Below, piece after piece: positions 8,629 through 18,382 of a DNA stretch of 64,000 bases; positions within the stretch are counted from its first letter, which is position 1, and each line of letters starts with the position of its first letter. Both the position numbers and the translations under genes were made by a program. The notes beneath the pieces are model-generated. The model was not told the origin of the DNA. It did not search any database and was given only the letters and a program-made list of their open reading frames with translations. Location of the stretch: assembly GCA_963662525.1 (NCBI GenBank), contig OY759717.1, positions 2,666,001 through 2,730,000 on the forward strand, written 5' to 3'. The stretch comes from CAZSDU01 sp963662525 (GTDB taxonomy: Bacteria > Bacteroidota > Bacteroidia > Bacteroidales > FEN-979).

Positions 8629-10080
8629 ATGGATGTGAATAAGGTCATATCCATGCTCCGCAAGGAGTTCCCTTATGATCCAACCGAAGGACAAGAACGT
8701 CTGCTGGGAGAACTAGCCGTTTTTCTGACCATTTCCTGGAAGCAGGAAAATGCACTTTTTATCCTCAAGGGATATGCTGGTACCGGAAAAACCACCGTTG
8801 TGAAAGCCCTTGTGGATGTGCTTCCTCAAATCGGCAAAAAGACTGTTCTCCTGGCACCCACCGGGAGGGCAGCCAAAGTCCTGGCCAGCTATACCCGAAA
8901 GCAGGCCAATACCATCCATAGGAAAATATACCTTGCCCGAACCAATAAGGATGGAAGGATCGACCTTAAACTCCAGGTCAATTATCATAAACATACGCTC
9001 TTTATTGTTGATGAAGCATCCATGATCCAGCACCTGACTTCATCAGATGGATTGTTGTTCAGTGGACGAAATCTTCTGGATGATCTGTTCCATTTCGTAC
9101 AGACCGGTGAGAACTGCCGACTTCTTTTTATCGGCGATGCTGCTCAACTTCCACCCGTAGGCCTCGATTACAGCCCTGCCTTGGATATTGGTTTTCTGCA
9201 GAAATCCTATCACCTGAGTATTGATACCTTTGAATTGACTGAAGTCGTCCGCCAGGCACGACAATCAGGGATCCTGGTCAATGCGACGAAGGTGCGTCAA
9301 CAGGTTCAGGCACGGAAACTGAGTTTTCCTGTTTTTTCACTACAGAATTTCACGGATGTCAGACGCATTTCCGGTTCCGACCTGGAGGATATCCTGAATG
9401 AAACCTATTCCGGGTTAGGAAAAGATAACAATGTTGTGATCTGCCGGTCGAATAAACGAGCCAATATTTTTAACCGGGAAATCAGAAAACGAATCCTTTT
9501 TTTTGAAGAGGAAATTTCCAATGGGGATTATCTGATGATCGTTAAAAATAATTATTTCTGGTTACCCGAAAGTTCAGCTACGGGTTTCATTGCTAACGGG
9601 GATATTGCTGAAATCATAAGGATCAGAAAGATAGAAGAGATCTATGGATTTCGATTTGCGGATATCACCATCCGGTTTTTAGATTACCCCGATGAAAAAA
9701 ATCTTGATGTGAAGATCCTCATGGATACCCTGATGTCGGAATCTGCGGCCTTGCCTCAATCTGAAAATAATCGCCTTTTTAATTCAGTAATGGAAGATTA
9801 TACAGGTTTGTCCTCACGGAAAGAAAGGCTGGAGAAAGTGAAAGCAAACCCTTATTTCAATGCGCTTCAGGTGAAATTCGCCTATGCCCTTACCTGCCAT
9901 AAAACCCAGGGAGGGCAATGGGATACCGTGTTTATCGATCAGGGATGGCTCAACGAAAACATGTTGAACGCGGAGTACCTTCGGTGGTTATACACCGCGG
10001 TAACCCGCGCAACAAAGAAGTTATTCCTGGTTAATTTTGAAACACGGTTTTTCGAGGACGTTACCAGCTTAAAAGAGTAA
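8629..10080 (+). CDS. RecD-like ATP-dependent DNA helicase
   Basis: This is a 483-residue superfamily 1B helicase. Walker A GYAGTGKTT is at about residues 48-56, with APTGRAAKVL next, motif II as VDEASMI, and FIGDAAQLPPVG as motif III. The C-terminal UvrD_C_2 module has TCHKTQGGQWDTVFID (about 422-437) and YTAVTRATKKLFLVNF. It is shorter than RecD2 proteins and lacks their long N-terminal region, so it belongs to the short AAA_30/RecD-like group common in Bacteroidota. A role in DNA repair or recombination is likely. Its 3' end overlaps the convergent outer-membrane protein gene by 20 bp. Confidence 0.88.
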   Translation: MDVNKVISMLRKEFPYDPTEGQERLLGELAVFLTISWKQENALFILKGYAGTGKTTVVKALVDVLPQIGKKTVLLAPTGRAAKVLASYTRKQANTIHRKIYLARTNKDGRIDLKLQVNYHKHTLFIVDEASMIQHLTSSDGLLFSGRNLLDDLFHFVQTGENCRLLFIGDAAQLPPVGLDYSPALDIGFLQKSYHLSIDTFELTEVVRQARQSGILVNATKVRQQVQARKLSFPVFSLQNFTDVRRISGSDLEDILNETYSGLGKDNNVVICRSNKRANIFNREIRKRILFFEEEISNGDYLMIVKNNYFWLPESSATGFIANGDIAEIIRIRKIEEIYGFRFADITIRFLDYPDEKNLDVKILMDTLMSESAALPQSENNRLFNSVMEDYTGLSSRKERLEKVKANPYFNALQVKFAYALTCHKTQGGQWDTVFIDQGWLNENMLNAEYLRWLYTAVTRATKKLFLVNFETRFFEDVTSLKE

Positions 10081-11002
10081 TCCCGATATTCCATGGATAT
10101 ACTTCCGGTCCCTGGTTTTTCTGGAACATCCTTGTCAGGGAATAGGTAGCCCAGATATTTAAATGCGACCAGCCTACACGCAGGGTGGCATCCAGTTTGA
10201 AAGGTGAAAGATGGTAAGCTCCGCGGGTACGCACGACTTTATCACTCACGTAATAGGAAGCAAATTTACCGCCGTTTTTATCCACCAGGTAATAGGTCTG
10301 ATCAGTATTTTGATATACTTGTTTGGTATACGAACCAATTCTTACTCCGGCAATAACTCCCAGGGCCAGATGAAAGCTGTTAAGCCTTCTCTTGGCATTC
10401 GTCTGATATTCGAATAAAAGGGGCAGGTTTAAATAGGAGACAAATAATTTATTCCGTTCCAGGTTGACATAATTACCATTTTGATCCTGGATCTTATAAG
10501 CAACCAGAGTCGAGGAATCTTTCAGCATGACATAATTATTGGTAAAGTAATAATTGCTGAGCTGAAATCCCAGGCCAGTGGTAAAACCAATATGGTTCTT
10601 GTAAAGGTTTGCATTGAATTCAAAGAAATTCAGGTTGACTACCAGGGAGCGGGCGGTATTCAGGTTCAGGTAATCGTCTTTGGGCGAAAAGTTCATATTA
10701 AAATCGGGCGTGACATAACCATTGAAACCTAGTTCTACGCCAGCCCAATGCCCGTTGAATTTTTTATTTTTCCAGAATGGCCAGTTTCCGAAATTAATAT
10801 TATCCATGTGGTTTTTATTAATATAAACAACCAGGGAATCATCACCGAACTTTTCCACACGTACGCCTTGCATTGTCATGTGCGTGGAGTCGCAATGATG
10901 ATATTTATGCCTGGGGCATTTTTTTTCGGGTTGTGCAAAAGCTCCGCCGGAAATGGCCAGGAGCATAATGAATAAAATAAAGGTTTTACTGATATTTTTC
11001 AT
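10061..11002 (-). CDS. secreted outer-membrane beta-barrel protein (PorT-like)
   Basis: The 313-residue product begins with a clear signal peptide (MKNISKTFILFIMLLAISGGAFA, cut before QPEKK). A His/Cys-rich segment follows (KCPRHKYHHCDSTH), then many amphipathic strands such as HWAGVELGFNGYVTPDF and HIGFTTGLGFQLSNYYFTNN. It ends in an aromatic residue (GITLLSW), as outer-membrane barrels often do. The pattern fits the outer_membrane beta-barrel/PorT group. Its function is unknown. The His/Cys cluster right after the signal peptide could bind metal, but this is only a guess. It is transcribed toward the helicase gene and away from lepA, which lies just upstream on the same strand. Confidence 0.7.
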   Translation of the reverse strand: MKNISKTFILFIMLLAISGGAFAQPEKKCPRHKYHHCDSTHMTMQGVRVEKFGDDSLVVYINKNHMDNINFGNWPFWKNKKFNGHWAGVELGFNGYVTPDFNMNFSPKDDYLNLNTARSLVVNLNFFEFNANLYKNHIGFTTGLGFQLSNYYFTNNYVMLKDSSTLVAYKIQDQNGNYVNLERNKLFVSYLNLPLLFEYQTNAKRRLNSFHLALGVIAGVRIGSYTKQVYQNTDQTYYLVDKNGGKFASYYVSDKVVRTRGAYHLSPFKLDATLRVGWSHLNIWATYSLTRMFQKNQGPEVYPWNIGITLLSW

Positions 11003-11079
11003 GGTACAAGATTTAGAATTTATAATATGAAAGAGGAGACGAAAAAAAATCCGGATTGTAACAAAAATTGAATCGAAAT

Positions 11080-12870
11080 TTACGAATCAAGCTTCAGTAC
11101 CGCTAAAAATGCTTTCTGCGGAACTTCGATGTTGCCGATCTGGCGCATGCGCTTCTTTCCTTTCTTTTGCTTTTCAAGAAGTTTCCGTTTACGTGTAATA
11201 TCCCCGCCATAGCACTTGGCAGTAACATCTTTTCGCACGGCTTTCACCGTTTCACGGGCAATTACCTTGGCCCCGATAGCGGCCTGTATGGCGACTTCAT
11301 ACTGCTGGCGAGGAATAAATTCCTTGAGTTTCAAACAAAACCTTCTCCCGAAATCATAGGCATTATTACGGGTAATAAGGCAAGATAGCGCATCCACGAT
11401 ATCGCCATTCAGCAGGATGTCGAGCTTTACCAGGTCGGCAGTTTGATATCCGGAAGGATAATAATCGAAGGAGGCATAACCCTTGGAAATACTCTTCAGC
11501 CGATCATAGAAATCGAAGACAATTTCCCCCAGCGGAAGATCAACAGTAAGTTCGATACGATCGGTGGTAAGATAAACCTGATTTTTAAGAATACCACGCT
11601 TATCCACGCAGAGGGTCATGATAGGCCCGATGTAATCGGCTTTGGTAATGATATTGGCCGTGATGGTAGGTTCTTCAATGTGGTCAATGTAGTTAGGTTC
11701 TGGTAATCCGGATGGATTATAAACGTCAAGAACCTCACCTTTGGTGGTATATATCTTATAGGAAACGTTTGGCACGGTGGTGATGACATCCATGTCGAAT
11801 TCACGATCGAGCCTTTCCTGGATGATTTCCATATGGAGCAAGCCCAGGAATCCGCAGCGGAATCCGAATCCAAGTGCTGCTGAGGCTTCGGGTTCATAAG
11901 ACAGGGAAGCATCATTCAGCTTAAGTTTATCCAGGGAATCGCGCAATTCCTCGTAATCGTCGGCATCGGTAGGGTAGATCCCGGCAAATACCATGGGTTT
12001 TGCACCCCTGAAGCCTTCAATGATCTCTTCAGTTGGCCGTTCCGCATGAGTAATGGTATCCCCGACCTGGACCTCCTTGCTCGATTTGATACCGGAAATA
12101 ATGTAACCTACATCTCCGGTTCCGACAAAGTCCCTGGCTTCCTGTTTCATGCGAAGGATACCTATTTCATCTGCATGATAATCCATTCCCGTGGCGACAA
12201 ACTTCACATGATCCCCTTTTCTGAGGGATCCGTTAAAAATCCTGTAATAGGCTACTACTCCCCTGAAAGGATTGTAATGTGAATCAAAGATGATAGCTTG
12301 TAGCGGGGCTTCAGGCGAACCTTTGGGGCAGGGAATTTTATTGACAATTTCATGCAGCACTTCTTCGACACCATATCCCATCTTCGCACTGACTTCCAGG
12401 ATTTCTTCCTTTCCGCATCCCAGAAGATCGAGGATCTGGTCTTTAACTTCTTCCACCATGGCATTGTCCATGTCGATCTTGTTCAATACAGGAATAATGG
12501 TCAGGTCATGATCAATGGCAAGGTAGAGGTTCGAAATGGTCTGTGCCTGTATGCCCTGGGTGGCATCGACCACAAGTAAGGCGCCTTCGCAGGCAGCAAT
12601 GGCACGGGATACTTCATAAGAGAAATCCACATGGCCAGGGGTATCGATCAGGTTCAGCACATAATCCTGTCCGCTTAAACGGTAATTCATCTGAATCGCA
12701 TGACTTTTGATGGTTATGCCACGTTCCCTTTCAAGATCCATGTCATCCAGCATCTGGGCCTGGAAGTCACGTTCCGAGACAGTATTGGTCATCTCAAGCA
12801 GGCGGTCGGCGAGCGTTGATTTCCCATGATCAATATGGGCAATAATGCAGAAATTCCTGATGTTTTTCAC
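11080..12870 (-). CDS. lepA: elongation factor 4 (LepA)
   Basis: This is the ribosome-associated GTPase LepA/EF4 that acts on stalled or mistranslocated ribosomes. The 596 residues match the family length. The G domain has AHIDHGKST (about 10-18), DTPGHVDF and NKIDMD. The C-terminal LepA-specific domain is intact, with SKGYASFDYYPSGYQ and the basic tail GDITRKRKLLEKQKKGKKRM. The start codon is GTG at 12870, and the family N-terminus KNIRNFCIIAHIDHG begins exactly there. The gene is not obviously part of an operon. Confidence 0.97.
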   Translation of the reverse strand: MKNIRNFCIIAHIDHGKSTLADRLLEMTNTVSERDFQAQMLDDMDLERERGITIKSHAIQMNYRLSGQDYVLNLIDTPGHVDFSYEVSRAIAACEGALLVVDATQGIQAQTISNLYLAIDHDLTIIPVLNKIDMDNAMVEEVKDQILDLLGCGKEEILEVSAKMGYGVEEVLHEIVNKIPCPKGSPEAPLQAIIFDSHYNPFRGVVAYYRIFNGSLRKGDHVKFVATGMDYHADEIGILRMKQEARDFVGTGDVGYIISGIKSSKEVQVGDTITHAERPTEEIIEGFRGAKPMVFAGIYPTDADDYEELRDSLDKLKLNDASLSYEPEASAALGFGFRCGFLGLLHMEIIQERLDREFDMDVITTVPNVSYKIYTTKGEVLDVYNPSGLPEPNYIDHIEEPTITANIITKADYIGPIMTLCVDKRGILKNQVYLTTDRIELTVDLPLGEIVFDFYDRLKSISKGYASFDYYPSGYQTADLVKLDILLNGDIVDALSCLITRNNAYDFGRRFCLKLKEFIPRQQYEVAIQAAIGAKVIARETVKAVRKDVTAKCYGGDITRKRKLLEKQKKGKKRMRQIGNIEVPQKAFLAVLKLDS

Positions 12871-12915
12871 GGATGCAAAGATACAAATTTCGCTGAAAAG
12901 CTGACATGGGTTATT

Positions 12916-15525
12916 CTATCTGAGAATTGTCACCGAACCCTTAATTGTGCGCTGGATTGTCCCGTTCAGGGTAATCTCAAAAACATCACAGACATAAAAA
13001 TAAACACCATCGCTGCATGCTTGGCTGGTCGTTCGGTCTTTCCCGTCCCAGTTGATATCCGGCTCATGGGTTTCAAAAACTTCCCTTCCCCATCGATCAA
13101 AGATATTCAGGTTTATTTCAGGAACAGAAGTATAAGGGAAAGGATGGAAAAAATCATTCTTCCCGTCATTGTTTGGTGTGAAAATATTGGGCAGCTTATA
13201 GGTAGGACAAGCGATCACATCGATACAGACAGGATTACTGAAATCACTTCTGTTCCCGACAGAATCGATCGCGACCACGGCATAGCAGCCCACGATCGAA
13301 TTGCCGGGTTGATGCTGATAGGTAGTATCCAGGGGATTCATAATTGAATCAATGAGGACCATCTCCTGGGATGAACCTGGAGTATAATAAATGAGGTACT
13401 TGGCAATATCGGTAGGACAGGTATCTCCCGGCATGATCCAGGCAAGGTGATTGACTGACTGCTCGCAATCGGTGGTGACTGAAAGTACTGTTGGACAAGG
13501 AGGAATATTATCCACGGGGATGCTGCAGGTTTCCTGTGAAAAGTTGGTAATTGGATCCACGAAACCTGATGCCGAATATTTCCCGATACTTTTTATCCGG
13601 TAACAGTATTCGACCCCATTGATCAACCCTGGGTCAGCATAAGAGGGGATTCCGGTATAACCGACCGAATCAAAAACTGCGACAGGAGGTGAATAGCGAT
13701 ATATGATGAATCCGTAGTTTGACCAGGGTACATTGTTAGACCAATGGAGTAATAATTTTTTATCGGTCGGGGAAATTTTCAGATAGAGGGAGCTGGCTGG
13801 TTGGGAAGACCCGATGAGAAAACGATTTCCCGGTGTGACATTGTAAAGATCAACCCTGTACCTGAATTCAAATTGAAGGGTATTCAACAGTTGGTCGTTG
13901 TAAATAGTATCGTTCAAATTGTTCAGGGAATCAACCGGGGTATACTGATCCGGTGCATCCGACCGGGATCTTACCAGGATATATTGATAAGGTCCGGGAG
14001 CCTGGATAGTATCGATTTTCGTTGGTTTTGACCAGGCAATATAAATGGTTCCCTCTGAGTCATCTGTGGCAGTAATGCTGACATTGGTGATAACGGCCAC
14101 ATCCTTGTTCAGCGTGGTGCAAGCTTCATTGGAGGCATAGCTTTCTGCTTTATCCGGGTAAATGGCAACCAGAAGGTAACAATATTTGATCCCGCGCATC
14201 AGACCGGAGCCTTTATTATCGTCCAGATAGCTTGTCCGGGTGATATCGGTGATTTCATCAATTTTTGTATAGCCCAGGTAAGGCGGAACTCCGGTCTGGC
14301 AATATCCATGAATGTACCCGGTAGAATCTGCTTTCCGGTATAGCTGATATCCGGTGGCATTCTGGCAGGAGTAATTGTTCCAGTTCAGGGTGATGGTATT
14401 TCCGAATGGCGTGGCAGTGAGGTCTTCGGGGGAAGGGCCAACCACAAGAATTTTAACGGAACGAAAAGCAACCAGCTTAACCGGGTTGCCATTATCGATG
14501 GCTTTAAAAAACTCCTGATATGGTTTTTTCTGAACATGTTCGCATAAGGTAGCCCATCGGAAAGAAGTCTCTGTATGGCCAGTTCCGATGGCAGGATCAG
14601 GAATCAGGTAAGCCGGGCTATGGGAAACAAGCATAGGCCCTCCGGTTCCTGTAAGAGTGACCTGGTTGCTATCAGGATCCCAGGCTCTGACATTAAACCT
14701 GAGCGTCATTCCAGCTTCAATGCAGGTGTCTTTGACCGGTTCTATTAAGGGAGGGCGATTATTGCAGGCCACCACGATAATCTGCATGTCTCTGAGAACA
14801 CTGCCGATTTTTATTCCGTTTCTCCATTCTTCAATCAGGATGGCGATATTGTATTCACCTTGCTGAGGAGGGCTGTCCCAAAGCAGATCGCCGGTAAGAG
14901 AATCCAATTTCAATGTATGTGTGGAAGGCGGATAAGTATATCCAGGAATGACCTGTCCCTGCGCACCCCTGCAGGGTACCAGGCGGTAGGATAAACTGTC
15001 ACCATCGGCATCGTAGGCCCCGGGATTATGGTAATAGGGTTGATTAACACAACCATTGTCGATAGGAGGGAAGAGTAGGACGGGAGAATTATTGTATCCC
15101 AGAAACGGATTGATGGTAAGCTCAGTATAAATAAACAATGGAGTGTTGATGGAATTTGGTATGTTCAGAATTCCTCCGTTACGGTTCGGGTCCTCGCAGG
15201 AAATGGTATAAGTGGCAGGACCGGAAAAAGTATGGGTTCCAAGATAGCGGTTGAAAGTGATATCGTTGGGTAAATATTTGACTTCTACTCGCGGAATCAA
15301 AGTGGCTGTACCATCCCCCCAGTCGATTAAAAGGTTGTCGCGGTATGCATTGGCCGGACTGGGTGTAAACGTATAAGAAATAAGCGTAATTTCATAGGTG
15401 AGACCGGAAAGATGACGGTAGACAATTTCGGCAGCCCGCTGATGCGTGGCAAAAAGCGATAAAGGAAAGGCGATAGGCGATAATAAGAGAAGAAAAAGCA
15501 AACGGTAAAATGCTCGTCTTGACAT
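12916..15525 (-). CDS. large secreted protein with T9SS type B (CHU_C) C-terminal domain
   Basis: The 869-residue protein starts with a signal peptide (MSRRAFYRLLFLLLLSPIAF) and is built of beta-sandwich domains. An N-terminal stretch (to about 260) contains repeated YTISCEDPNRNGG and YDADGDSLSYRLVPCR patterns, followed by Ig-like and fibronectin-III-like modules. The last 85 residues or so are the gliding-motility/CHU_C type B sorting domain: LPNIFTPNNDGKNDFFHPF, then LNIFDRWGREVF and WDGKD.....GVYFY. The type IX secretion system carries such proteins across the outer membrane to the surface. It may be an adhesin or a scaffold; no enzymatic motif is seen. Confidence 0.85.
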   Translation of the reverse strand: MSRRAFYRLLFLLLLSPIAFPLSLFATHQRAAEIVYRHLSGLTYEITLISYTFTPSPANAYRDNLLIDWGDGTATLIPRVEVKYLPNDITFNRYLGTHTFSGPATYTISCEDPNRNGGILNIPNSINTPLFIYTELTINPFLGYNNSPVLLFPPIDNGCVNQPYYHNPGAYDADGDSLSYRLVPCRGAQGQVIPGYTYPPSTHTLKLDSLTGDLLWDSPPQQGEYNIAILIEEWRNGIKIGSVLRDMQIIVVACNNRPPLIEPVKDTCIEAGMTLRFNVRAWDPDSNQVTLTGTGGPMLVSHSPAYLIPDPAIGTGHTETSFRWATLCEHVQKKPYQEFFKAIDNGNPVKLVAFRSVKILVVGPSPEDLTATPFGNTITLNWNNYSCQNATGYQLYRKADSTGYIHGYCQTGVPPYLGYTKIDEITDITRTSYLDDNKGSGLMRGIKYCYLLVAIYPDKAESYASNEACTTLNKDVAVITNVSITATDDSEGTIYIAWSKPTKIDTIQAPGPYQYILVRSRSDAPDQYTPVDSLNNLNDTIYNDQLLNTLQFEFRYRVDLYNVTPGNRFLIGSSQPASSLYLKISPTDKKLLLHWSNNVPWSNYGFIIYRYSPPVAVFDSVGYTGIPSYADPGLINGVEYCYRIKSIGKYSASGFVDPITNFSQETCSIPVDNIPPCPTVLSVTTDCEQSVNHLAWIMPGDTCPTDIAKYLIYYTPGSSQEMVLIDSIMNPLDTTYQHQPGNSIVGCYAVVAIDSVGNRSDFSNPVCIDVIACPTYKLPNIFTPNNDGKNDFFHPFPYTSVPEINLNIFDRWGREVFETHEPDINWDGKDRTTSQACSDGVYFYVCDVFEITLNGTIQRTIKGSVTILR

Positions 15526-15623
15526 AAAGGGTCAGATTCATCGGAATGCGCATCAAAAGTAATAATTTTCCTTGGCTGTAAGAGAAGTCTTTGCTTTATT
15601 TCAAATCAATCTGAATTTTAGGT

Positions 15624-15631
15624 TAAATTTG
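15624..15631 (+). promoter_or_regulatory. possible -7 box of the rel promoter
   Basis: TAAATTTG fits the Bacteroidota -7 consensus TAnnTTTG and sits 26 bases before the chosen ATG of the rel gene. I see no TTTG at the usual 19-21 base distance upstream, so the support is partial. Confidence 0.35.
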
Positions 15632-15657
15632 CTGAGTTTTTGAAATCATCCTCATTC

Positions 15658-17853
15658 ATGTATCAACAGGACCCGGAAGTAGAGAAAAAGGAAATATTAA
15701 AAAGATACCGGAATCTTCTTCACGTTTGGAAATCAAAAAATACCGAAGATAAGGTCAGCGTTAAAAAGGCCTTTAAGCTTGCCCTGGAAGCACATAAGGA
15801 CATGCGGAGGAAAAGCGGTGAACCTTATATTTATCACCCTCTGAGTGTCGCTACCATAGCCGCCGGGGAAATCGGCCTCGGCACAACCTCCATCATTTGT
15901 GCCTTGCTGCACGATGTAGTAGAGGATACGGAATATTCCATTGAAGATATTCGCGGACTTTTTGGTGATAAAGTTGCCTCCATCATTGATGGATTGACAA
16001 AAATCAAAGGAATTTTCGACCAGCATACTTCTTCAATCCATGCGGAAAATTTTAAAAAGATCCTGTTGACCCTCTCCGATGATGTCAGGGTGATACTAAT
16101 TAAACTGGCTGACCGCTTGCATAATATGCGGACACTGGATGCACTGCTACCGGAGAAACAACTGAAAATTTCTTCCGAAACGGTTTATCTTTATGCACCG
16201 CTTGCTCACCGATTGGGACTGCATGCAATTAAAAGCGAGCTGGAGGACCTGGCCCTGAAATATACTGATCCGGAAGTATATGAGACCATTTCCAGGAAAT
16301 TAAAGGAATCAGCCAAAGGCCGGTCCCGCTTCGTCAATAAATTCATTTACCCGATAAAAAAAGGACTTGCTGAAAAAGGATTTACATTCGATATCCGGGC
16401 CCGCGAAAAATCCATCGCGGCAATTTGGCGGAAAATGAAAAACAAAGAAGTCCCTTTTGAGGAAGTATTTGATATTTTTGCTATCCGCATTGTCATTGAT
16501 TCTCCGGTTGAGGCAGAAAAATCTGATTGCTGGAAAGTTTATTCGCTGATTACGGATCATTACAGGCCCAATATGGACCGGCTCCGCGACTGGATCTCTA
16601 TTCCCAAAGCCAACGGATATGAAGCATTGCATACAACCGTGATGAGCAATACCGGAGAATGGGTGGAAATACAAATCCGGTCTAAAAGAATGGACGAAAT
16701 TGCTGAAAAGGGCTATGCCGCTCACTGGAAATACAAGGAATCCATGAACATCAACAGCCAGCTGGATAACTGGCTCGATCGCATAAAAGAAATGATCGAA
16801 AGTCCCGACTCTGATGCACTTTCTTTCATCGATGATGTGAAAGGATATTTTTTTCTTGATGAAATTTCCGTTTTCACTCCCCAGGGAGAACTGCGGACCT
16901 TACCAGCCAATTCAAGTGTCCTGGATTTTGCCTATGCCATTCATTCAGAAATAGGAGATACCTGTATTGGCGCCAAAGTGGATAAAAAACTCGCTCCGAT
17001 AAATTATATTCTAAAAAACGGAAATCAGATTGAAATAATCACTTCCCGGAAACAGACCCCGAAGGAAGAATGGATGAATTATGTGGTGACTACCAGGGCC
17101 AAGTCTAATATTAAAATGGCAGTCAGGGAAGAAAAAAAGAAATTTTTCAAAACCGGTAAAGAAAAACTGGAGAAATGGTTCCAGCAAATGGGGGTGGAGT
17201 TCACCCATGAAAATATTAAAAAGTTCCTTTCAGCCACCAATATCAGCGGTCTGGTTGATCTTTATTATTCCGTGGCCCAGGATAAACTTGGAATTAAAGA
17301 TGTTAAGGGCTTTGCAGCATCCAACTTCAGGAACGGATGGCTGAATTATGTGTCGAAAAATACAGCGTCGAGGAATGATGGAAAATCGTCAGAGAAATCA
17401 AAGCAACTTAGAAAAACGAAATCCTCCGGGCCTGAATATGAGGTAGCATCGTGCTGTAACCCCATTCCCGGCGATGAAGTCATCGGACTGAGTGCCTTTG
17501 ATAACCTGCATATTCAGATCCATCGTAAAAACTGTCCCAAAGCCCAGGAACTGATTACCATGTTTGGCAATCTGGTTGTCAATGTAAACTGGACGGGAAA
17601 AGAATCCCTTGATTTCAGAATAAGAATCAGAATCATCGGGGTTGACCGTCAGGGCCTGATCAATGAAATCACCAGGATTATTTCCAACGAATTAAACCTG
17701 AACATTCAGTCTTTTCACCTGGAAGCGCATGACGGACTGACGGAAGGAGATATCATTCTTTTTGTTCAGGATGTTTACAAACTGAATGATCTGTTGGTTG
17801 AATTGAAAGAAGTTGATGGCATTACCAATGTGACAAGGGTGGATTCAAAATAA
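15658..17853 (+). CDS. rel: bifunctional (p)ppGpp synthetase/hydrolase (Rel/SpoT)
   Basis: This 731-residue RelA/SpoT-homolog makes and degrades the stringent-response alarmone. The hydrolase HD domain is intact (LLHDVVEDTEYS, about 82-93, and LIKLADRLHNMRTL). The synthetase domain has REKSIAAIWRKM, DIFAIRIV and PKANGYEALHTTV, so both activities are likely. A TGS domain (SVFTPQGELRTLPANS, about 402) and a C-terminal ACT domain (about 655-731) follow. The usual zinc-finger-like segment is present as SCCNPIPGDEVIG. The ATG at 15658 fits the homologs; a TTG at 15640 is a longer alternative. Fur-family and purA genes follow on the same strand; purA uses GTP and makes an AMP precursor, so alarmone levels may affect it. 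Confidence 0.95.
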   Translation: MYQQDPEVEKKEILKRYRNLLHVWKSKNTEDKVSVKKAFKLALEAHKDMRRKSGEPYIYHPLSVATIAAGEIGLGTTSIICALLHDVVEDTEYSIEDIRGLFGDKVASIIDGLTKIKGIFDQHTSSIHAENFKKILLTLSDDVRVILIKLADRLHNMRTLDALLPEKQLKISSETVYLYAPLAHRLGLHAIKSELEDLALKYTDPEVYETISRKLKESAKGRSRFVNKFIYPIKKGLAEKGFTFDIRAREKSIAAIWRKMKNKEVPFEEVFDIFAIRIVIDSPVEAEKSDCWKVYSLITDHYRPNMDRLRDWISIPKANGYEALHTTVMSNTGEWVEIQIRSKRMDEIAEKGYAAHWKYKESMNINSQLDNWLDRIKEMIESPDSDALSFIDDVKGYFFLDEISVFTPQGELRTLPANSSVLDFAYAIHSEIGDTCIGAKVDKKLAPINYILKNGNQIEIITSRKQTPKEEWMNYVVTTRAKSNIKMAVREEKKKFFKTGKEKLEKWFQQMGVEFTHENIKKFLSATNISGLVDLYYSVAQDKLGIKDVKGFAASNFRNGWLNYVSKNTASRNDGKSSEKSKQLRKTKSSGPEYEVASCCNPIPGDEVIGLSAFDNLHIQIHRKNCPKAQELITMFGNLVVNVNWTGKESLDFRIRIRIIGVDRQGLINEITRIISNELNLNIQSFHLEAHDGLTEGDIILFVQDVYKLNDLLVELKEVDGITNVTRVDSK

Positions 17854-17871
17854 AAATTTCTATTTTTATTT
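17848..17871 (+). terminator. AT-only inverted repeat after rel
   Basis: AAATAAAAAT and ATTTTTATTT form a perfect 10-bp stem around a 4-base loop, overlapping the rel stop codon. It is all A and T apart from one loop C, so it is a weak terminator candidate at best. It could also be an operator for the Fur-family gene that starts 48 bp further on. Confidence 0.35.
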
Positions 17872-17918
17872 GTTCTAAATAATTACTATTTTCATATCTT
17901 TATGCCAAAATTCCGGAA

Positions 17919-18371
17919 ATGATTAAGAAAACGAATGAAGACACCTTTGAAACCGTACGGAAACTCTTTACAGATTATCTTGAAAAGCATGGTCACCGTA
18001 AGACTCCTGAAAGATATACCATACTGAAGGAAATCTTTGCGACAGAAGGACATTTTGATATTGAGACCTTGTATATCAGGATGAAAAACCATAAATATCG
18101 GGTAAGCCGGGCAACATTGTATAATACCATTGAACTTTTACTCGATTGCGGGTTAGTAACAAAACATCAGTTCGGAACGAATTATGCCCAATTTGAAAAG
18201 TCGGCTCTTTTCAAACAACACGATCATTTTATTTATGATGATTCCGGGGAGGTCCTTGAATTTTACGATCCGAAGATTGAAGAGATTAAAGCCCAGGTTG
18301 AAAAGCAGTTCAGCGTTGAAATTACCCATTACGCACTTACGTTTTACGGTCAGTCGAAATCCAAGAAGTAA
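17919..18371 (+). CDS. Fur-family transcriptional regulator
   Basis: The 150-residue protein has the Fur winged helix (HRKTPERYTILKEIF...GHFDIETLYIRMK..RVSRATLYNTIELLLDCGLV, about 27-85) and a C-terminal dimer domain. In Fur proteins the metal-dimer segment normally reads HDHxxCxxCG. Here it is HDHFIYDDSGEV, so both structural Cys are gone (Tyr and Ser instead), while the HDH metal ligands remain. That resembles Fur members that lack the structural zinc site. It may sense iron, zinc, manganese or peroxide; sequence alone does not decide. It starts 65 bp after rel, and purA follows after 11 bp. Confidence 0.88.
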   Translation: MIKKTNEDTFETVRKLFTDYLEKHGHRKTPERYTILKEIFATEGHFDIETLYIRMKNHKYRVSRATLYNTIELLLDCGLVTKHQFGTNYAQFEKSALFKQHDHFIYDDSGEVLEFYDPKIEEIKAQVEKQFSVEITHYALTFYGQSKSKK

Positions 18372-18382
18372 ACTCCATTTGC

